A stretch of 64,000 bases of DNA from Devosia soli (lineage in GTDB: Bacteria; Pseudomonadota; Alphaproteobacteria; Rhizobiales; Devosiaceae): contig NZ_LAJG01000014.1 in the NCBI RefSeq assembly GCF_000970455.1, positions 558,001 through 622,000 of the forward strand. The letters run 5' to 3'. Within the stretch, counting starts at the first letter, position 1. Every line of letters starts with the position of its first letter. A model generated the notes under the pieces. It was not told the origin of the DNA. It made no database searches and saw only the letters and a program-made list of their open reading frames with translations. The position numbers were made by a program, and so were the translations under genes. Of this stretch, positions 16,532 to 26,533 are shown piece after piece.

Positions 16532-17611
16532 GTGCCGACCGAACTCACTCTTGCTCAACAGATCGACCTGCAGATTTCGACCAACGGTCCGATGTCTCTC
16601 GCGACCTATATGGGGCTCTGCCTAACCCATCCGACCAAGGGATACTACAAGGGTTCCGACCCACTCGGAGCCAAGGGCGATTTCATTACCGCGCCCGAAA
16701 TATCGCAGATGTTCGGGGAACTCATCGGCTTTCACCTCGTCAATCTCTGGCAACAGATGGATGAGCCGAAGAGCTTCAATCTTGTCGAGCTCGGGCCGGG
16801 GCGCGGAACGCTCATGGCCGACATCCTGCGCGTTGCTTGCAGGGCACCCGGTTTCCGCGATGCGCTGAAGTTGAAACTCTTCGAGACCAATCCCGCCCTG
16901 ACGGCACAGCAGCGGAATCGGCTTGAGAGCTATGAGCCGCAATGGCTTGAGAACTTTGAGCAATTTGACGATGGCCCGGTGCTCATCGTTGCCAACGAGT
17001 TTTTCGACGCATTGCCGATCCGCCAGTTCGTGCGCAAGGATGACGGCTGGCACGAGCGTCTGGTGGGCCATTCGGACGGCAAGCGCGTGTTCGGACTGTC
17101 GCCAACACCGATACCGGCCACATCAATGCCGGATGTCATCGCCAACGCCGAAAATGAAAGCGTTTTCGAAGTCTGTTTTGCCGCAAGCGAAGTCATGTCA
17201 CGCCTTGCCAAGATTGTCGGCACGCAGGGCGGCTCAATCCTGGCCATCGACTATGGCTATGCCCAGACCCAGACCGGCGAAACGCTGCAAGGCGTGCGCA
17301 ACCATGCCTTTGCCGACGTGCTCGAAAATCCCGGCGAGACCGATCTTTCTGCCCATGTCGATTTCGGCATTCTGGCTGCGGTTGCGCGTGAAGTCGGGCT
17401 GGCTGTCGAGCCCTTGGCAACGCAAGGCGAATTTCTCACTCGGCTCGGCATTGCCGAACGCGCCAAGGCACTGACTGGGGCAAATCCGGGTTCTGCCGAC
17501 GACATTCGCGTCGCTTACGAGCGGCTGACCGCGGACGACCAGATGGGCAAAATCTTCAAGGCCTTTTGCGCCCATAGCCCAGGCCTCGTCCCACCGGGTT
17601 TCGTGTCGTGA
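16532..17611 (+). CDS. SAM-dependent methyltransferase, MidA/NDUFAF7 family
   Basis: A 359-residue DUF185 protein. The start is GTG at 16532 with AGGAG seven bases upstream. The SAM site is 'NLVELGPGRGTLMADILR', with 'GDFITAPEISQMFGE' before it and 'ANEFFDALPIRQFV' after it. Mitochondrial NDUFAF7 methylates an arginine of complex I subunit NDUFS2 during assembly. The same role in bacterial NADH dehydrogenase is plausible but inferred. It lies between lgt and pgeF and overlaps pgeF by four bases. Confidence 0.9.
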   Translation: MPTELTLAQQIDLQISTNGPMSLATYMGLCLTHPTKGYYKGSDPLGAKGDFITAPEISQMFGELIGFHLVNLWQQMDEPKSFNLVELGPGRGTLMADILRVACRAPGFRDALKLKLFETNPALTAQQRNRLESYEPQWLENFEQFDDGPVLIVANEFFDALPIRQFVRKDDGWHERLVGHSDGKRVFGLSPTPIPATSMPDVIANAENESVFEVCFAASEVMSRLAKIVGTQGGSILAIDYGYAQTQTGETLQGVRNHAFADVLENPGETDLSAHVDFGILAAVAREVGLAVEPLATQGEFLTRLGIAERAKALTGANPGSADDIRVAYERLTADDQMGKIFKAFCAHSPGLVPPGFVS

Positions 17612-18366
17612 TCAGCTTCGCCCAGGTGCCATCGCTGAAAAACGCTGGCGTGCAGCACGGCTTTTTCGGCCGCAGCGGTGGTGTGTCGAGCGGCGAGTTT
17701 GCTGGCCTCAACGTCTCCTACGCAACTGGCGATGTGCCCGATGCAGTTGATCGAAACCGAGCGCTGGTCAGCGAGGCTTTAGGCGGAAAGCCGCTCGTGA
17801 CGGTCAAGCAAGTCCATTCCAATCGCGTTGTCACGATTGCCGATGGCGCACTGCCTGAAAAGACTGTGGAGGCCGATGCTCTGGTGACGGCCCGTACGGA
17901 CATGCTCCTCGGCATCCTCACTGCCGATTGCGCTCCCCTGTTGCTGGTCGACCCGGCGGCAAGGGTCGTTGGCGCGGCGCATGCTGGCTGGCGCGGCGCC
18001 GTTGACGGCATTCTAACAAATACCGTCCTGGCCATGGAAGCGCTCGGCGCCCAGCGGACGCAAATCCACTTCGCCATCGGCCCGACGATCAGCGGCAAAA
18101 ATTATGAGGTTGGCCAGAGCTTTGAAGAAGAAGTCTTGACTCTCCATCCGAAGGCCGAGGCATTCTTTTCGACCCCGCCATCGGGCAAGGCGCACTTCGA
18201 TCTGCCGCGTTATCTTGCAAGCGAAGCGGTCGATCTTGGCGTCGCTGACGTCGTCGACACCGGACTATGCACCTATGCCGATCCGGAGCGGTTTTTCTCG
18301 CACCGCTATGCCACCCACCAGAAAACGCGCACCGGCCGGCAGATTGCAGTCATCGGCCTTGCTTAG
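17608..18366 (+). CDS. pgeF: Peptidoglycan editing factor / multicopper-like purine nucleoside phosphorylase
   Basis: A 252-residue PgeF (YfiH/DUF152). The metal-site motifs are 'VTVKQVHSNRVV', 'ILTADCAPLLL' and 'GAAHAGWRGAVDG', supplying His, Cys and His ligands. Members remove misincorporated L-Ser-containing muropeptide precursors in E. coli and have purine nucleoside phosphorylase or laccase-like activity. The GTG start lies within the stop of the preceding gene (GTGA). It is cytosolic; no signal peptide is seen. Confidence 0.93.
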   Translation: MISFAQVPSLKNAGVQHGFFGRSGGVSSGEFAGLNVSYATGDVPDAVDRNRALVSEALGGKPLVTVKQVHSNRVVTIADGALPEKTVEADALVTARTDMLLGILTADCAPLLLVDPAARVVGAAHAGWRGAVDGILTNTVLAMEALGAQRTQIHFAIGPTISGKNYEVGQSFEEEVLTLHPKAEAFFSTPPSGKAHFDLPRYLASEAVDLGVADVVDTGLCTYADPERFFSHRYATHQKTRTGRQIAVIGLA

Positions 18367-18483
18367 GCCTAAATTTACGCATGAGACCATTGGGGCGTTG
18401 CAGTCAGAAAAATGACTCGATAAAGCTGCCCGCGAAACTGGAAGGTCCTGCCTCCCCGGGACTGGTTGAGACAGGATCGACTC

Positions 18484-19416
18484 ATGAAACTGGTGACTGG
18501 CAATTCCAATCGTGCCCTCGCCCAGGCTGTCGCCAGCTACCTCGAATTGCCCCTGACCGATTGCACGGTGAAGCGTTTCGCCGACAAGGAAGTGTTCGTG
18601 GAAATTCACGAAAACGTCCGCGGCGAAGACGTCTTCATGCTGCAGTCGACAAGCTATCCCGCCAATGACAACCTCATGGAGTTGCTGATCCTGACCGATG
18701 CGCTGCGCCGCTCGTCCGCGCGTCGCATCACCGCAGTGCTCCCCTATTTCGGCTATGCCCGTCAGGACCGCCGCGCCGCCGGCCGCACCCCGATTTCAGC
18801 CAAGCTTGTCTCCAATCTGATCACCGAGGCTGGCGTCCATCGCGTCATCACGCTCGATCTGCACGCCGCGCAGATTCAGGGCTTTTTCGACATCCCGACA
18901 GACAATCTTTATGCCGCGCCGATCATTACGCGTGACATTCTCGACAACTACAAGCTCGACAACACCATGATCGTGTCGCCCGACGTTGGTGGCGTCGCCC
19001 GCGCTCGCGCCGTCGCTCAGCGCCTCGGCACTGATCTCGCCATCGTCGACAAGCGTCGCCCCAAGGCCGGCGTTTCCGAAGTCATGAACATCATCGGCGA
19101 CGTTTCGGGCCAGGCCTGCATCCTCATCGACGATATTGTCGATTCTGGCGGAACCCTGGTCAATGCCGCCGAGGCGTTGCTGAAGGCCGGCGCCCGCGAA
19201 GTTTCCGCCTACATCACCCATGGTGTGCTTTCTGAAGGCGCCGCAGAGCGTATTGCCGCCTCAAAGCTCAAGGAACTGGTGGTCACCGACTCGATTCAGG
19301 AGACCGAGGCGACAAAAAACGCCGCCAATATCCGCCGTATCGCCATCGCGCCGCTAATCGGCGAAGCGATCGCCCGCACAGCCAGCGAACAGAGCGTTTC
19401 GAGCCTTTTCGACTAG
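18484..19416 (+). CDS. prs: Ribose-phosphate pyrophosphokinase (PRPP synthase)
   Basis: A 310-residue enzyme converting ribose 5-phosphate and ATP to PRPP for nucleotide, His and Trp synthesis. The ATG at 18484 gives the family start 'MKLVTGNSN'. '[19 protein letters not shown]', '[10 protein letters not shown]', 'VVSPD'-type loop ([13 protein letters not shown]), 'DKRRPK' and the PRPP-binding '[14 protein letters not shown]' are all present. The adenine phosphoribosyltransferase at 49.2 kb is one consumer of PRPP within this window. Confidence 0.97.
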   Translation: MKLVTGNSNRALAQAVASYLELPLTDCTVKRFADKEVFVEIHENVRGEDVFMLQSTSYPANDNLMELLILTDALRRSSARRITAVLPYFGYARQDRRAAGRTPISAKLVSNLITEAGVHRVITLDLHAAQIQGFFDIPTDNLYAAPIITRDILDNYKLDNTMIVSPDVGGVARARAVAQRLGTDLAIVDKRRPKAGVSEVMNIIGDVSGQACILIDDIVDSGGTLVNAAEALLKAGAREVSAYITHGVLSEGAAERIAASKLKELVVTDSIQETEATKNAANIRRIAIAPLIGEAIARTASEQSVSSLFD

Positions 19417-19583
19417 GCAAACCGATAAATATTTTCGTCTATCCGAGACGGAAATAACGTCGTGCCTTGCTCCCCTTCCGCCTTTCCTCTATAGCCCAGC
19501 CTCATGAAGCGCTCGTCACCCCTGGAGGACGGGCGCGTATGCCGTTGTGATGACGCCATACACCAACCCAATGGATGCTTTCC

Positions 19584-20216
19584 ATGGCTGAGACCAAAGT
19601 GCTCAAGGCACAGGCGCGTAACGGAGTGGGCAAGGGGGCCGCTCGCGAAGCTCGTCGTCAGGGACTCGTTCCCGCTGTTATCTATGGTGACAAGAAGCCC
19701 CCCGTCACCGTTTCCGTGGCCTATAAGGACGCGCTGAAGTTCATCTATGCCGGTGGCTTCAAGTCGCACGTGCTCGACCTCGACGTCGATGGCACGATCC
19801 ACAAGGTCATCCCGCGTGACTACCAGCTCGACGTCGTCATGGATCAGCCGATCCACATCGACTTCCTGCGCGTCGCCAAGGGCGCCAAGATCAACGTTCA
19901 GGTTCCGGTTCACTTCGAAAACGAAGATGCGAGCCCCGGCCTGAAGCGTGGCGGTACGCTCAACATCGTCCACCACACGCTCGATCTGACCGTCGATGCG
20001 GACAACATCCCCGAATTCGTGACCGTTGACCTGACGGGCCTCGAAATCGGCGACACCGTCCACATCTCCAACATCAAGCTGCCCAAGGGCACTGCCGACC
20101 ACAGCCACGAAGAAGACGTGACGATCGCGACCGTTGTCGCTCCGTCCGCTCTCAAGTCTGGCGGCGGCGTTGACGGCGAAGAAACCGCAGCCGAAGGCGA
20201 AGCTTCCGCCGAGTAA
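19584..20216 (+). CDS. rplY: Ribosomal protein bL25, CTC type
   Basis: A 210-residue long-form L25 that binds 5S rRNA. It begins 'MAETKVLKAQARNGVGKGAA' and contains 'RRQGLVPAVIYGD', typical of the L25 domain. A second beta-domain (TL5/CTC) ends in an acidic Glu/Ala tail. The ATG at 19584 is preferred by homology over ATGs at 19571 and 19575. A strong terminator follows, then pth. Confidence 0.96.
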   Translation: MAETKVLKAQARNGVGKGAAREARRQGLVPAVIYGDKKPPVTVSVAYKDALKFIYAGGFKSHVLDLDVDGTIHKVIPRDYQLDVVMDQPIHIDFLRVAKGAKINVQVPVHFENEDASPGLKRGGTLNIVHHTLDLTVDADNIPEFVTVDLTGLEIGDTVHISNIKLPKGTADHSHEEDVTIATVVAPSALKSGGGVDGEETAAEGEASAE

Positions 20217-20242
20217 TCGGCCCCAGGCTTTCCAAGCGTTCA

Positions 20243-20269
20243 GGGCGGCCTCCGGGTCGCCCTTTTCTT
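20243..20269 (+). terminator. Intrinsic terminator after rplY
   Basis: An 8-bp stem with one G-U pair (GGGCGGCC / GGTCGCCC) closes a TCCG loop of the stable UNCG type and is followed by TTTTCTTTT. It lies 26 bases after the rplY stop; pth starts 50 bases later. Confidence 0.88.
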
Positions 20270-20318
20270 TTGCCCCTTTTGTGCGTTATGCCAGAACGCA
20301 ATCCAGAACGAGCATGCC

Positions 20319-21017
20319 ATGAAACTGCTAGTCGGCCTCGGTAATCCGGGCGGCCAATACGAAGGCAATCGCCACAATATCGGCTTCATGGCCATCGACG
20401 CCATTGCGCGCGCGAACGGCATTTCCGGCTGGAAGTCCAAACACTCCGGCCTCCTTGCTGAAGGCTCCATCGGCTCCGAGCGCGTGCTGCTGCTCAAGCC
20501 GCAGACCTTTATGAACAAGTCCGGCGACAGCGTGCAAAAGGTCGCGACCTTCTACAAAATACCGCCCGCCGACATCATCGTCTTCTATGACGAACTCGAC
20601 CTTACGCCGGGCAAGGTGCGGGTCAAGGTCGGCGGCGGCAATGGCGGTCACAATGGCCTGCGCTCGATCGACCCGCAGATCGGCCTCGACTACAAGCGCG
20701 TCCGCCTCGGCATCGGCCACCCAGGCAAGGAATTCGTCACCCACCACGTCCTCGGCGACTTTGCCAAGGCGGACAAGGCCTGGCTCGAGCCCCTCCTCGA
20801 CGACATCGGCCGCCACACCGGCATGTTGCTCGCGGGGGACGACGCCGGCTTCATGAACAAACTTGCGCTAGCGGCAAAGGGCGGCGAAGAGACAAAACCA
20901 GCGCCCAAAGCCCAAAGCCACATCCGCCAGGCCCGCACCAGCAAACCGCAAGTCGAAGTCCCGAAATCCGGCCCAATGGCCGACATGCTCAACAAGCTGT
21001 TCGGCAAGGGCGAGTAG
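20319..21017 (+). CDS. pth: Peptidyl-tRNA hydrolase
   Basis: A 232-residue Pth that recycles peptidyl-tRNA released from stalled ribosomes. 'LVGLGNPGGQYEGNRHNIGFM' holds the catalytic His region, and 'KPQTFMNKSGDSV' and 'GGGNGGHNGLRS' complete the active site. The C-terminus has about 40 extra residues rich in Lys, Ala and Pro, ending 'MLNKLFGKGE', as in other Hyphomicrobiales. The rplY-pth order is standard. Confidence 0.97.
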   Translation: MKLLVGLGNPGGQYEGNRHNIGFMAIDAIARANGISGWKSKHSGLLAEGSIGSERVLLLKPQTFMNKSGDSVQKVATFYKIPPADIIVFYDELDLTPGKVRVKVGGGNGGHNGLRSIDPQIGLDYKRVRLGIGHPGKEFVTHHVLGDFAKADKAWLEPLLDDIGRHTGMLLAGDDAGFMNKLALAAKGGEETKPAPKAQSHIRQARTSKPQVEVPKSGPMADMLNKLFGKGE

Positions 21018-21152
21018 CCCTAGCCTCCCTGGTGGCTCACCTTCCCCTACCGCCAAAACTAGAGACCCCGACGCTTATGCGCCGAGGTCCAATCACGATC
21101 TCAGGTCCCCAACAGCGGGAATGACGCAGAAAAAGCACCAGACCCCATCCCA

Positions 21153-21227
21153 CCGTCATTGCCGGGCTTGTCCCGGCAATCCATTCCGTCTCCGCATCGA
21201 CCACCGGGACAAGCCCGGTGGTGACGG
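21153..21227. repeat. Palindromic intergenic repeat, type B
   Basis: Two inverted arms, CCGTCATTGCCGGGCTTG and its near-complement ending GCCCGGTGGTGACGG, with a 24-base spacer. It is a different sequence family from the element at 7317. It lies between the convergent pth and melA genes and may end both transcripts. A shorter relative is at 59998. Confidence 0.8.
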
Positions 21228-21245
21228 TTGCGGTTAGTCGGCGCC

Positions 21246-22613
21246 TTAAGCCACGCGCTGCTTGCGCGGCCCACGGGCCCACTCAGGCAGCATGGTCCCG
21301 TGAGATTCGAGAAGATCGTCGACGAGGTTCCAGATCTGATCCAGATCGAGCTCGGCGGCCGTATGCGGGTCCATCATGGCGGCGTGATAGATATGCTCGC
21401 GGTTCTCCTCGATCAGCGCGCGGACCGTCAGCTCCTGCACATTGATATTGGTGCGGATCAGCGCGGTGAGCTGCGGCGGCAATTCGCCGATATAGGTCGG
21501 CTGCAACCCATTGTCGTCGACGAGGCACGGCACTTCAACCGCCGCATTATAGGGCAGCGAAGTGATGACCCCATTGTTGCGCAGGTTACCGTAGATCACC
21601 GAAGGCTCACCGGTCCAGACCGAGTTGACGATGGATGAGGCATATTCCTTGGACTGCTTGACCTCGATCCGGTCGGCCTTCTTGTAGTCTTCCGAAGTCT
21701 GCTTCCACTTGGCGATCTGCTCGACGCAGCGCTTGGGATATTCGTCGAGCGGAATGCCGAACTTTTCGATGATGTCTTCGCGGCCTTCCTTGATGAAGTA
21801 GGGCGTATATTCAGCGAAGTGCTCGGAGCTTTCGGTGACAAAATACCCCAGGCGCGTCATCATCTCGTAGCGCACCTTGTTCGGGCAGCGCGGATTCCAG
21901 CCTGGCTTGGGCGCGCGGCCTTCGCGATAGGCCCGGTGCAGTTCGGGATAGAGATCCTTGTAAGAGCCATCCGGCTGGCGGTGCTCGAACTTGAGATAAA
22001 AGGCCATGTGATTGATGCCGGCCGAGCGGTAGCGGATTTCCTCGTAGGGGATGTCGAGGTCGTGCGCCAGCTCCATGGCCGTCCCCTGCACCGAGTGGCA
22101 GAGGCCCACCTGCTTGATCGTCGGATACTTTTCCGAGATCGCCCAGGTATTGATGGCCATTGGGTTGACATATTGCAGCATGATCGCGTCCGGCGCGACC
22201 TGCAGCATGTCTTCGCAAATGCTCCAAAGATGCGGCACGGTGCGCAGCCCGCGCATGATGCCGCCGACGCCGAGCGTATCGGCGATGGTCTGGCGCAGGT
22301 TGTATTTCTTCGGCACGTCGAAATCGATGACCGTCGATGGCTCGTATCCGCCGATCTGGAAGCAGACGACGACGAAATTGGTGCCATCGAGCGCCTGGCG
22401 CTGGTTCGAGAACGTCTCGACCGTAGCCGGGACGCCGAGCGTGGCGACCAGCTTCTTGGCAATGATGGCGCTTTCTTCGAGCCGCGTCGGGTTGATGTCC
22501 ATGAGGCGGATCTGGGCGCCGGCCAAGGCCGGGCGCTGCAGGATATCGCCGACGATGTTCTTCATGAACACCGAAGAGCCAGCACCAATAAAGGTGATCT
22601 TTGGATTTGCCAT
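21246..22613 (-). CDS. melA: Alpha-galactosidase, glycoside hydrolase family 4
   Basis: A 455-residue GH4 enzyme, collinear with E. coli MelA over its whole length. It begins 'KITFIGAGSSVFMKNIVGD' (NAD+ site). 'GLCHSVQGTAMELAHDL' and 'GINHMAFYLKF' supply the Cys and His that bind the metal in this NAD+- and Mn2+-dependent class. 'RYEMMTRLGYFVTESSEHF' follows. It hydrolyses melibiose and raffinose-type alpha-galactosides in the cytosol. The ATG at 22613 is chosen by homology. It is the last gene of the agp operon, 20 bases after agpD. Confidence 0.95.
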   Translation of the reverse strand: MANPKITFIGAGSSVFMKNIVGDILQRPALAGAQIRLMDINPTRLEESAIIAKKLVATLGVPATVETFSNQRQALDGTNFVVVCFQIGGYEPSTVIDFDVPKKYNLRQTIADTLGVGGIMRGLRTVPHLWSICEDMLQVAPDAIMLQYVNPMAINTWAISEKYPTIKQVGLCHSVQGTAMELAHDLDIPYEEIRYRSAGINHMAFYLKFEHRQPDGSYKDLYPELHRAYREGRAPKPGWNPRCPNKVRYEMMTRLGYFVTESSEHFAEYTPYFIKEGREDIIEKFGIPLDEYPKRCVEQIAKWKQTSEDYKKADRIEVKQSKEYASSIVNSVWTGEPSVIYGNLRNNGVITSLPYNAAVEVPCLVDDNGLQPTYIGELPPQLTALIRTNINVQELTVRALIEENREHIYHAAMMDPHTAAELDLDQIWNLVDDLLESHGTMLPEWARGPRKQRVA

Positions 22614-22633
22614 TTGGGAAAGTACTCCAGTCG

Positions 22634-24298
22634 TCAGGCGGCAATTTCGAATGCGGCGCGAACCAGCCGGGCCGTATACTCGGTTTGGGGGTTGGTGAGG
22701 ACTTCGCTGACGGGCCCCTGCTCCACGATCTTGCCGTGTTGCATCACCATCACACGATGGCAAAGGGCCCGCACGACTTTGAGATCGTGCGAAATGAAGA
22801 GGTAGGAGAGACCCTTCTCGTTTTGCAGTTTGCGCAGAAGATCGATGATCTGCGCCTGAACCGAGAGATCGAGCGCCGAAGTGGGCTCGTCGAGAAGGAT
22901 GAATTCGGGCTCGAGCGCGATAGCTCGGGCGATGGCGATACGCTGGCGCTGACCGCCCGAAAATTCATGCGGGAAACGGTTGAGAATGTTGTCCGGCATG
23001 CCGGCATCGCGCAGCGCCTGCCGCACGCGATCGGTCCGCTCGCGGCTATTGGCGCCGATACCGTTGACGATCAGCCCCTCGGCAATGATCTGCCCGATCG
23101 ACATGCGCGGATTGAGCGAAGCAAACGGATCCTGGAACACGATCTGCATTCGGCTCCGAAGCGGCCGCATCGCCGCGCGGTCCTTGTCGTGGATCGGCTG
23201 CCCGTCGAAGAATATCTGCCCGCCCTGATTGCCAATGAGGCGGATCAGCGCCTGGCCAAACGTCGTCTTGCCCGAGCCGCTTTCGCCCACGATCCCCAGC
23301 GTCTCGTGGCGCATCAGTTTGATGTCGAGATTATCAACGGCCTTCAGTTCGAAGAAATCGGGATTGAACAGTCCACCGCGCTTAAGCGTGAAGGCAACCT
23401 TGACCTCCTTGCCTTCCAGCACCGTGTCATGCGCGCCGTCCGTCAGCGGCAGCGCCGTCCCTTTGGGCTCGGACGCGAGCAGATGCTTGGTATAGGCATG
23501 TTGCGGATTGGCAAACAGCGCCTCGGTCGCATTGTGCTCCTGCACGCGGCCGTTCTGCATCACATAGACATAGTCCGAAAACTGTCGGACCACGGTCAGG
23601 TCATGGGTGATCAGGATCACCGCCATGCCATACTTGTCTTTCAAGTCCTTGATCAGATTGAGGATCTGCGCCTGCACCGTCACGTCGAGCGCCGTCGTCG
23701 GCTCGTCCGCAATCAGCACATCGGGCCGGTTCGCCAGCGCCATGGCGATCATCACGCGCTGCCGCTGCCCACCCGAAAGCTGGTGCGGATAGTTGTTAAG
23801 ACGCGCCCGCGGTTCGGGGATTTGCACTTCCTCGAGCAGCTTTTCCGCCCGGTTCATCGCCTCTGCACGCGAAACGCGATTGTGCAGATGAATGATCTCG
23901 CAGATTTGCTGACCGATCGTATAGACCGGATTAAGCGAGCTCATCGGCTCCTGAAAGATCATGGCAATGTCATTGCCGCGTAGCTTGCGCATCTGCTTGT
24001 CGCTCATGGCAACGACATTCTTGCCAGACAGCGTGATGCGCGTGTTCTTGCCGATGGTAGCCCGCTTTGTCAGCAGCTTCATCAGCGTCCGCGCCGTCAC
24101 CGACTTGCCCGAACCGCTCTCCCCCACCAGCGCGATCGTCTCGCCCTTGTGCAATTGGAAGGAGACGTCGCGCACGGCATTGACGACGCCGCCCTCGACC
24201 TTGAAATCCACCTGCACATTGCGCGCGTCAAGGATCAGCTCGCGCCCATGGTTACCAAGATCGTGCCGTTCCGGAGGCGCCAAATCGATTGAAGTCAT
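22634..24298 (-). CDS. agpD: Alpha-galactoside ABC importer, fused dual ATP-binding protein
   Basis: A 554-residue protein with two complete ATPase halves, as in peptide/nickel-type (Opp) importers where the two subunits are fused. Half one has Walker A 'GESGSGKSV' and signature 'LSGGQRQRVMIAMALANRPD'. Half two has 'GESGSGKTT' and 'FSGGQRQRIAIARAIALEPE'. Both Walker B segments read DEPT-x-ALD. The ATG at 24298 (MTSIDLAPPERHD) is used; longer in-frame extensions overlap the permease gene. The symbol follows the Sinorhizobium agp locus as I remember it. Confidence 0.92.
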   Translation of the reverse strand: MTSIDLAPPERHDLGNHGRELILDARNVQVDFKVEGGVVNAVRDVSFQLHKGETIALVGESGSGKSVTARTLMKLLTKRATIGKNTRITLSGKNVVAMSDKQMRKLRGNDIAMIFQEPMSSLNPVYTIGQQICEIIHLHNRVSRAEAMNRAEKLLEEVQIPEPRARLNNYPHQLSGGQRQRVMIAMALANRPDVLIADEPTTALDVTVQAQILNLIKDLKDKYGMAVILITHDLTVVRQFSDYVYVMQNGRVQEHNATEALFANPQHAYTKHLLASEPKGTALPLTDGAHDTVLEGKEVKVAFTLKRGGLFNPDFFELKAVDNLDIKLMRHETLGIVGESGSGKTTFGQALIRLIGNQGGQIFFDGQPIHDKDRAAMRPLRSRMQIVFQDPFASLNPRMSIGQIIAEGLIVNGIGANSRERTDRVRQALRDAGMPDNILNRFPHEFSGGQRQRIAIARAIALEPEFILLDEPTSALDLSVQAQIIDLLRKLQNEKGLSYLFISHDLKVVRALCHRVMVMQHGKIVEQGPVSEVLTNPQTEYTARLVRAAFEIAA

Positions 24299-24308
24299 GG
24301 TCGCGTCC

Positions 24309-25496
24309 TCAATAGGGGTCGATCGCATCGCGCAGGCCATCGCCCAGCGCGTTGAAGGCAAAGACGGTGATGAGCACGAAGATTACCGGCGACAGGATCC
24401 AAGGATAGGAGCCGATCACCGAGAAGGTGCCGGTATCCTGCAGCATCAGCCCCCAGGAAATCAGCGGCGGCTTCACCGCAAAACCTAGGAAGCCAAGGAA
24501 GCTTTCAAGCAGCACGACGCTCGGTATCGCGAGTGTGATGGAGACGATGATGTGGCTCAACACATTGGGCAGAATATGCCGCGTGATGATGCGGCCATCC
24601 GACGAACCCACCGCGATGGCGGCGCGAACATATTCGATCCGCGCGAGGGACAAAGTCTTCGATCGCACCTCGCGGCTCAGCTGGGCCCAACCCAGCACCG
24701 CCATCACGAAGATCACGAAACTGAGAAACACATTGGAGGGCGCCGTCACCGGAATGAGCGAGGTGAGCGCGAGATAAAGCGGTAATTGCGGGAAGGCCAA
24801 AACGAATTCGACGAACCGCTGCACCCAGGCATCGAGCCGTCCGCCGATATAGCCCGAGGTGATCCCGACCAGCGTGCCGACGATCGTTGTCAGCGCCACC
24901 ACGACAAGCGCAATGGTCAGCGAAATCCGCGAGCCGACAATCCCACGCGAAAGGATATCGCGGCCGAATTTATCCGTCCCGAGCAATTGCAGCGGCCGGC
25001 CATCGGTCGACCCGAAGAAATGGATGTTGGACGGAATGAACCAGAGAAAATTGTAGGAATAGCCTTGGACGAAGAACCCCGTCGGCGTCGGATTGTCGAG
25101 CACCGGCCCCGTCAGGGGCTGGAAGGTGATCGGGTCGAATTCACCCGTGTCCCCGATCGGATAGACATGCGGGATCAGGCTGAAACTGCCGCTTTGATCT
25201 TGAAAAGCCACGACATCGGGCGGCGCGAAGGGCAGGTTTGTTGCCTTGGGGTCCATCGGCGCGAAGAAATCGGCGAAGATGGACACAAAGAGCAGGAGGC
25301 CGACAAGAACCAGTCCGATCACCCCCATCGGCGAGCGCTTGAACCGGCGCCAGACGAGCGCAGCGTAAGTCTCGTTGCCAGAGCCGAACCGGCCAACGAC
25401 CGGCGCGACATCGGCTTCTTCGGCCGGGGTCGGCACGGGTCCGCCTGCGGTATCGGTCGGCAGCGGGATCGAGGAATGGATATCGGTCTTGCTCAT
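24309..25496 (-). CDS. agpC: Alpha-galactoside ABC importer permease, DppC type
   Basis: A 395-residue inner-membrane permease with an N-terminal cytosolic tail of about 50 residues. The large periplasmic insert (about residues 75-170) is characteristic of the long OppC-like permeases of carbohydrate-using Opp systems. The EAA-type loop is seen in 'SREVRSKTLSLARIEYVRAA' and the coupling region 'ILPNVLSHIIVSITL'. It overlaps agpB by four bases. Confidence 0.9.
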   Translation of the reverse strand: MSKTDIHSSIPLPTDTAGGPVPTPAEEADVAPVVGRFGSGNETYAALVWRRFKRSPMGVIGLVLVGLLLFVSIFADFFAPMDPKATNLPFAPPDVVAFQDQSGSFSLIPHVYPIGDTGEFDPITFQPLTGPVLDNPTPTGFFVQGYSYNFLWFIPSNIHFFGSTDGRPLQLLGTDKFGRDILSRGIVGSRISLTIALVVVALTTIVGTLVGITSGYIGGRLDAWVQRFVEFVLAFPQLPLYLALTSLIPVTAPSNVFLSFVIFVMAVLGWAQLSREVRSKTLSLARIEYVRAAIAVGSSDGRIITRHILPNVLSHIIVSITLAIPSVVLLESFLGFLGFAVKPPLISWGLMLQDTGTFSVIGSYPWILSPVIFVLITVFAFNALGDGLRDAIDPY

Positions 25497-26503
25497 TCCG
25501 CTTTACCTCCCAGGCGAATACGCGGATCGAGGGCGACAAGCAGCAGATCGGCGATGATATTGCCGATGATCAGCGTCGTCGCCAGCACCAGCATGAAGGT
25601 GGCGGTGACATAGACGTCGCCCACACCCATCGAGCCCACAATCGCCGGTCCGACGGTCGCGAGCCCGAAAACGATGGCGACTTCAATTTCGCCGGTCAGC
25701 ATGTAAGGCAGAACCACGCCCTGATAGGCCACAAGCGGATGCAATGCATTCGGCACGGCGTGCTTCATGATCACGGCGCCTTCCGGCAGGCCCTTGGCGC
25801 GCGCGGTCTCGACATATTGGGAATTGAGCACGTCGAGCAGGTTGGCCCGCATCACGCGCATATTGTATGCCAACCCGCCGAAGGTCGCGATGAACACCAC
25901 TGGCCAGACATGCCGGACGAGGTTGACGAATTTGTCCCAGCTCCAGGGCGCCCCGCCATAGCGGGCCGAAAAGAACATGCCCACTTCGCTGACGTTGAGT
26001 TTGAAGACCAGGAGATAGAGAATGATGATCGCGAGCAAAAACCGCGGGATCGTCATGCCGAGAAAGGACACGATGCCAAGGAGCGTGTCGGCCCAGGAAT
26101 ATTGGCGCGTTGCCGCAACGATACCGAGACCGATGCCAAGCACCGAGGCCAGCACGTGGCACACCAGCGCCAGCGCGATCGTGGCCGGAAGCCGTTCCAT
26201 CACCACCTGCCCGACGGGCTTGTTGTAAAAGAACGAGTGACCGAAATCGAAGCGCGTCACGATGCCGGTAATCCAGCGGAAATATTGCACGATGATCGGA
26301 TCGTTGAGGCCATTGGCCTGGCGATAAAGCTCAGCCTGTGCTTCGGCCTGTGGCGCAGGAACGCCGCCCTGATTGATGAGCATCGAGCGGATCGTATCGC
26401 CATAGTCGCCCGGAGGCGCCTGAATGATGGCGAAGGTCACGACGCTGAGCAGGAACAGCAGCGGGATCGCGCCCAATATTCGGAATGCTAGAAATCGAAG
26501 CAT
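25493..26503 (-). CDS. agpB: Alpha-galactoside ABC importer permease, DppB type
   Basis: A 336-residue permease with six membrane segments. The N-terminal 'FRILGAIPLLFLLSVVTFAI' and the coupling loop 'MRVMRANLLDVLNSQYVETA' followed by 'KGLPEGAVIMKHAVPNALHP' are typical of DppB/OppB subunits. It pairs with agpC to form the membrane channel. Two stem-loops lie between it and agpA, so its expression is probably lower than that of the binding protein. Confidence 0.9.
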   Translation of the reverse strand: MLRFLAFRILGAIPLLFLLSVVTFAIIQAPPGDYGDTIRSMLINQGGVPAPQAEAQAELYRQANGLNDPIIVQYFRWITGIVTRFDFGHSFFYNKPVGQVVMERLPATIALALVCHVLASVLGIGLGIVAATRQYSWADTLLGIVSFLGMTIPRFLLAIIILYLLVFKLNVSEVGMFFSARYGGAPWSWDKFVNLVRHVWPVVFIATFGGLAYNMRVMRANLLDVLNSQYVETARAKGLPEGAVIMKHAVPNALHPLVAYQGVVLPYMLTGEIEVAIVFGLATVGPAIVGSMGVGDVYVTATFMLVLATTLIIGNIIADLLLVALDPRIRLGGKAE

Positions 26504-26533
26504 GAAGGCCTCTTGGAAACTTCAGGACCCATA

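Noticed and set aside
19417..19583. tRNA or small RNA gene before rplY
   Set aside because: No cloverleaf, no CCA or T-loop consensus; only weak inverted repeats.
22601..23983. A 460-codon frame on the plus strand
   Set aside because: It is antisense to agpD, which has two complete ATPase domains; the plus-strand product has no homology.
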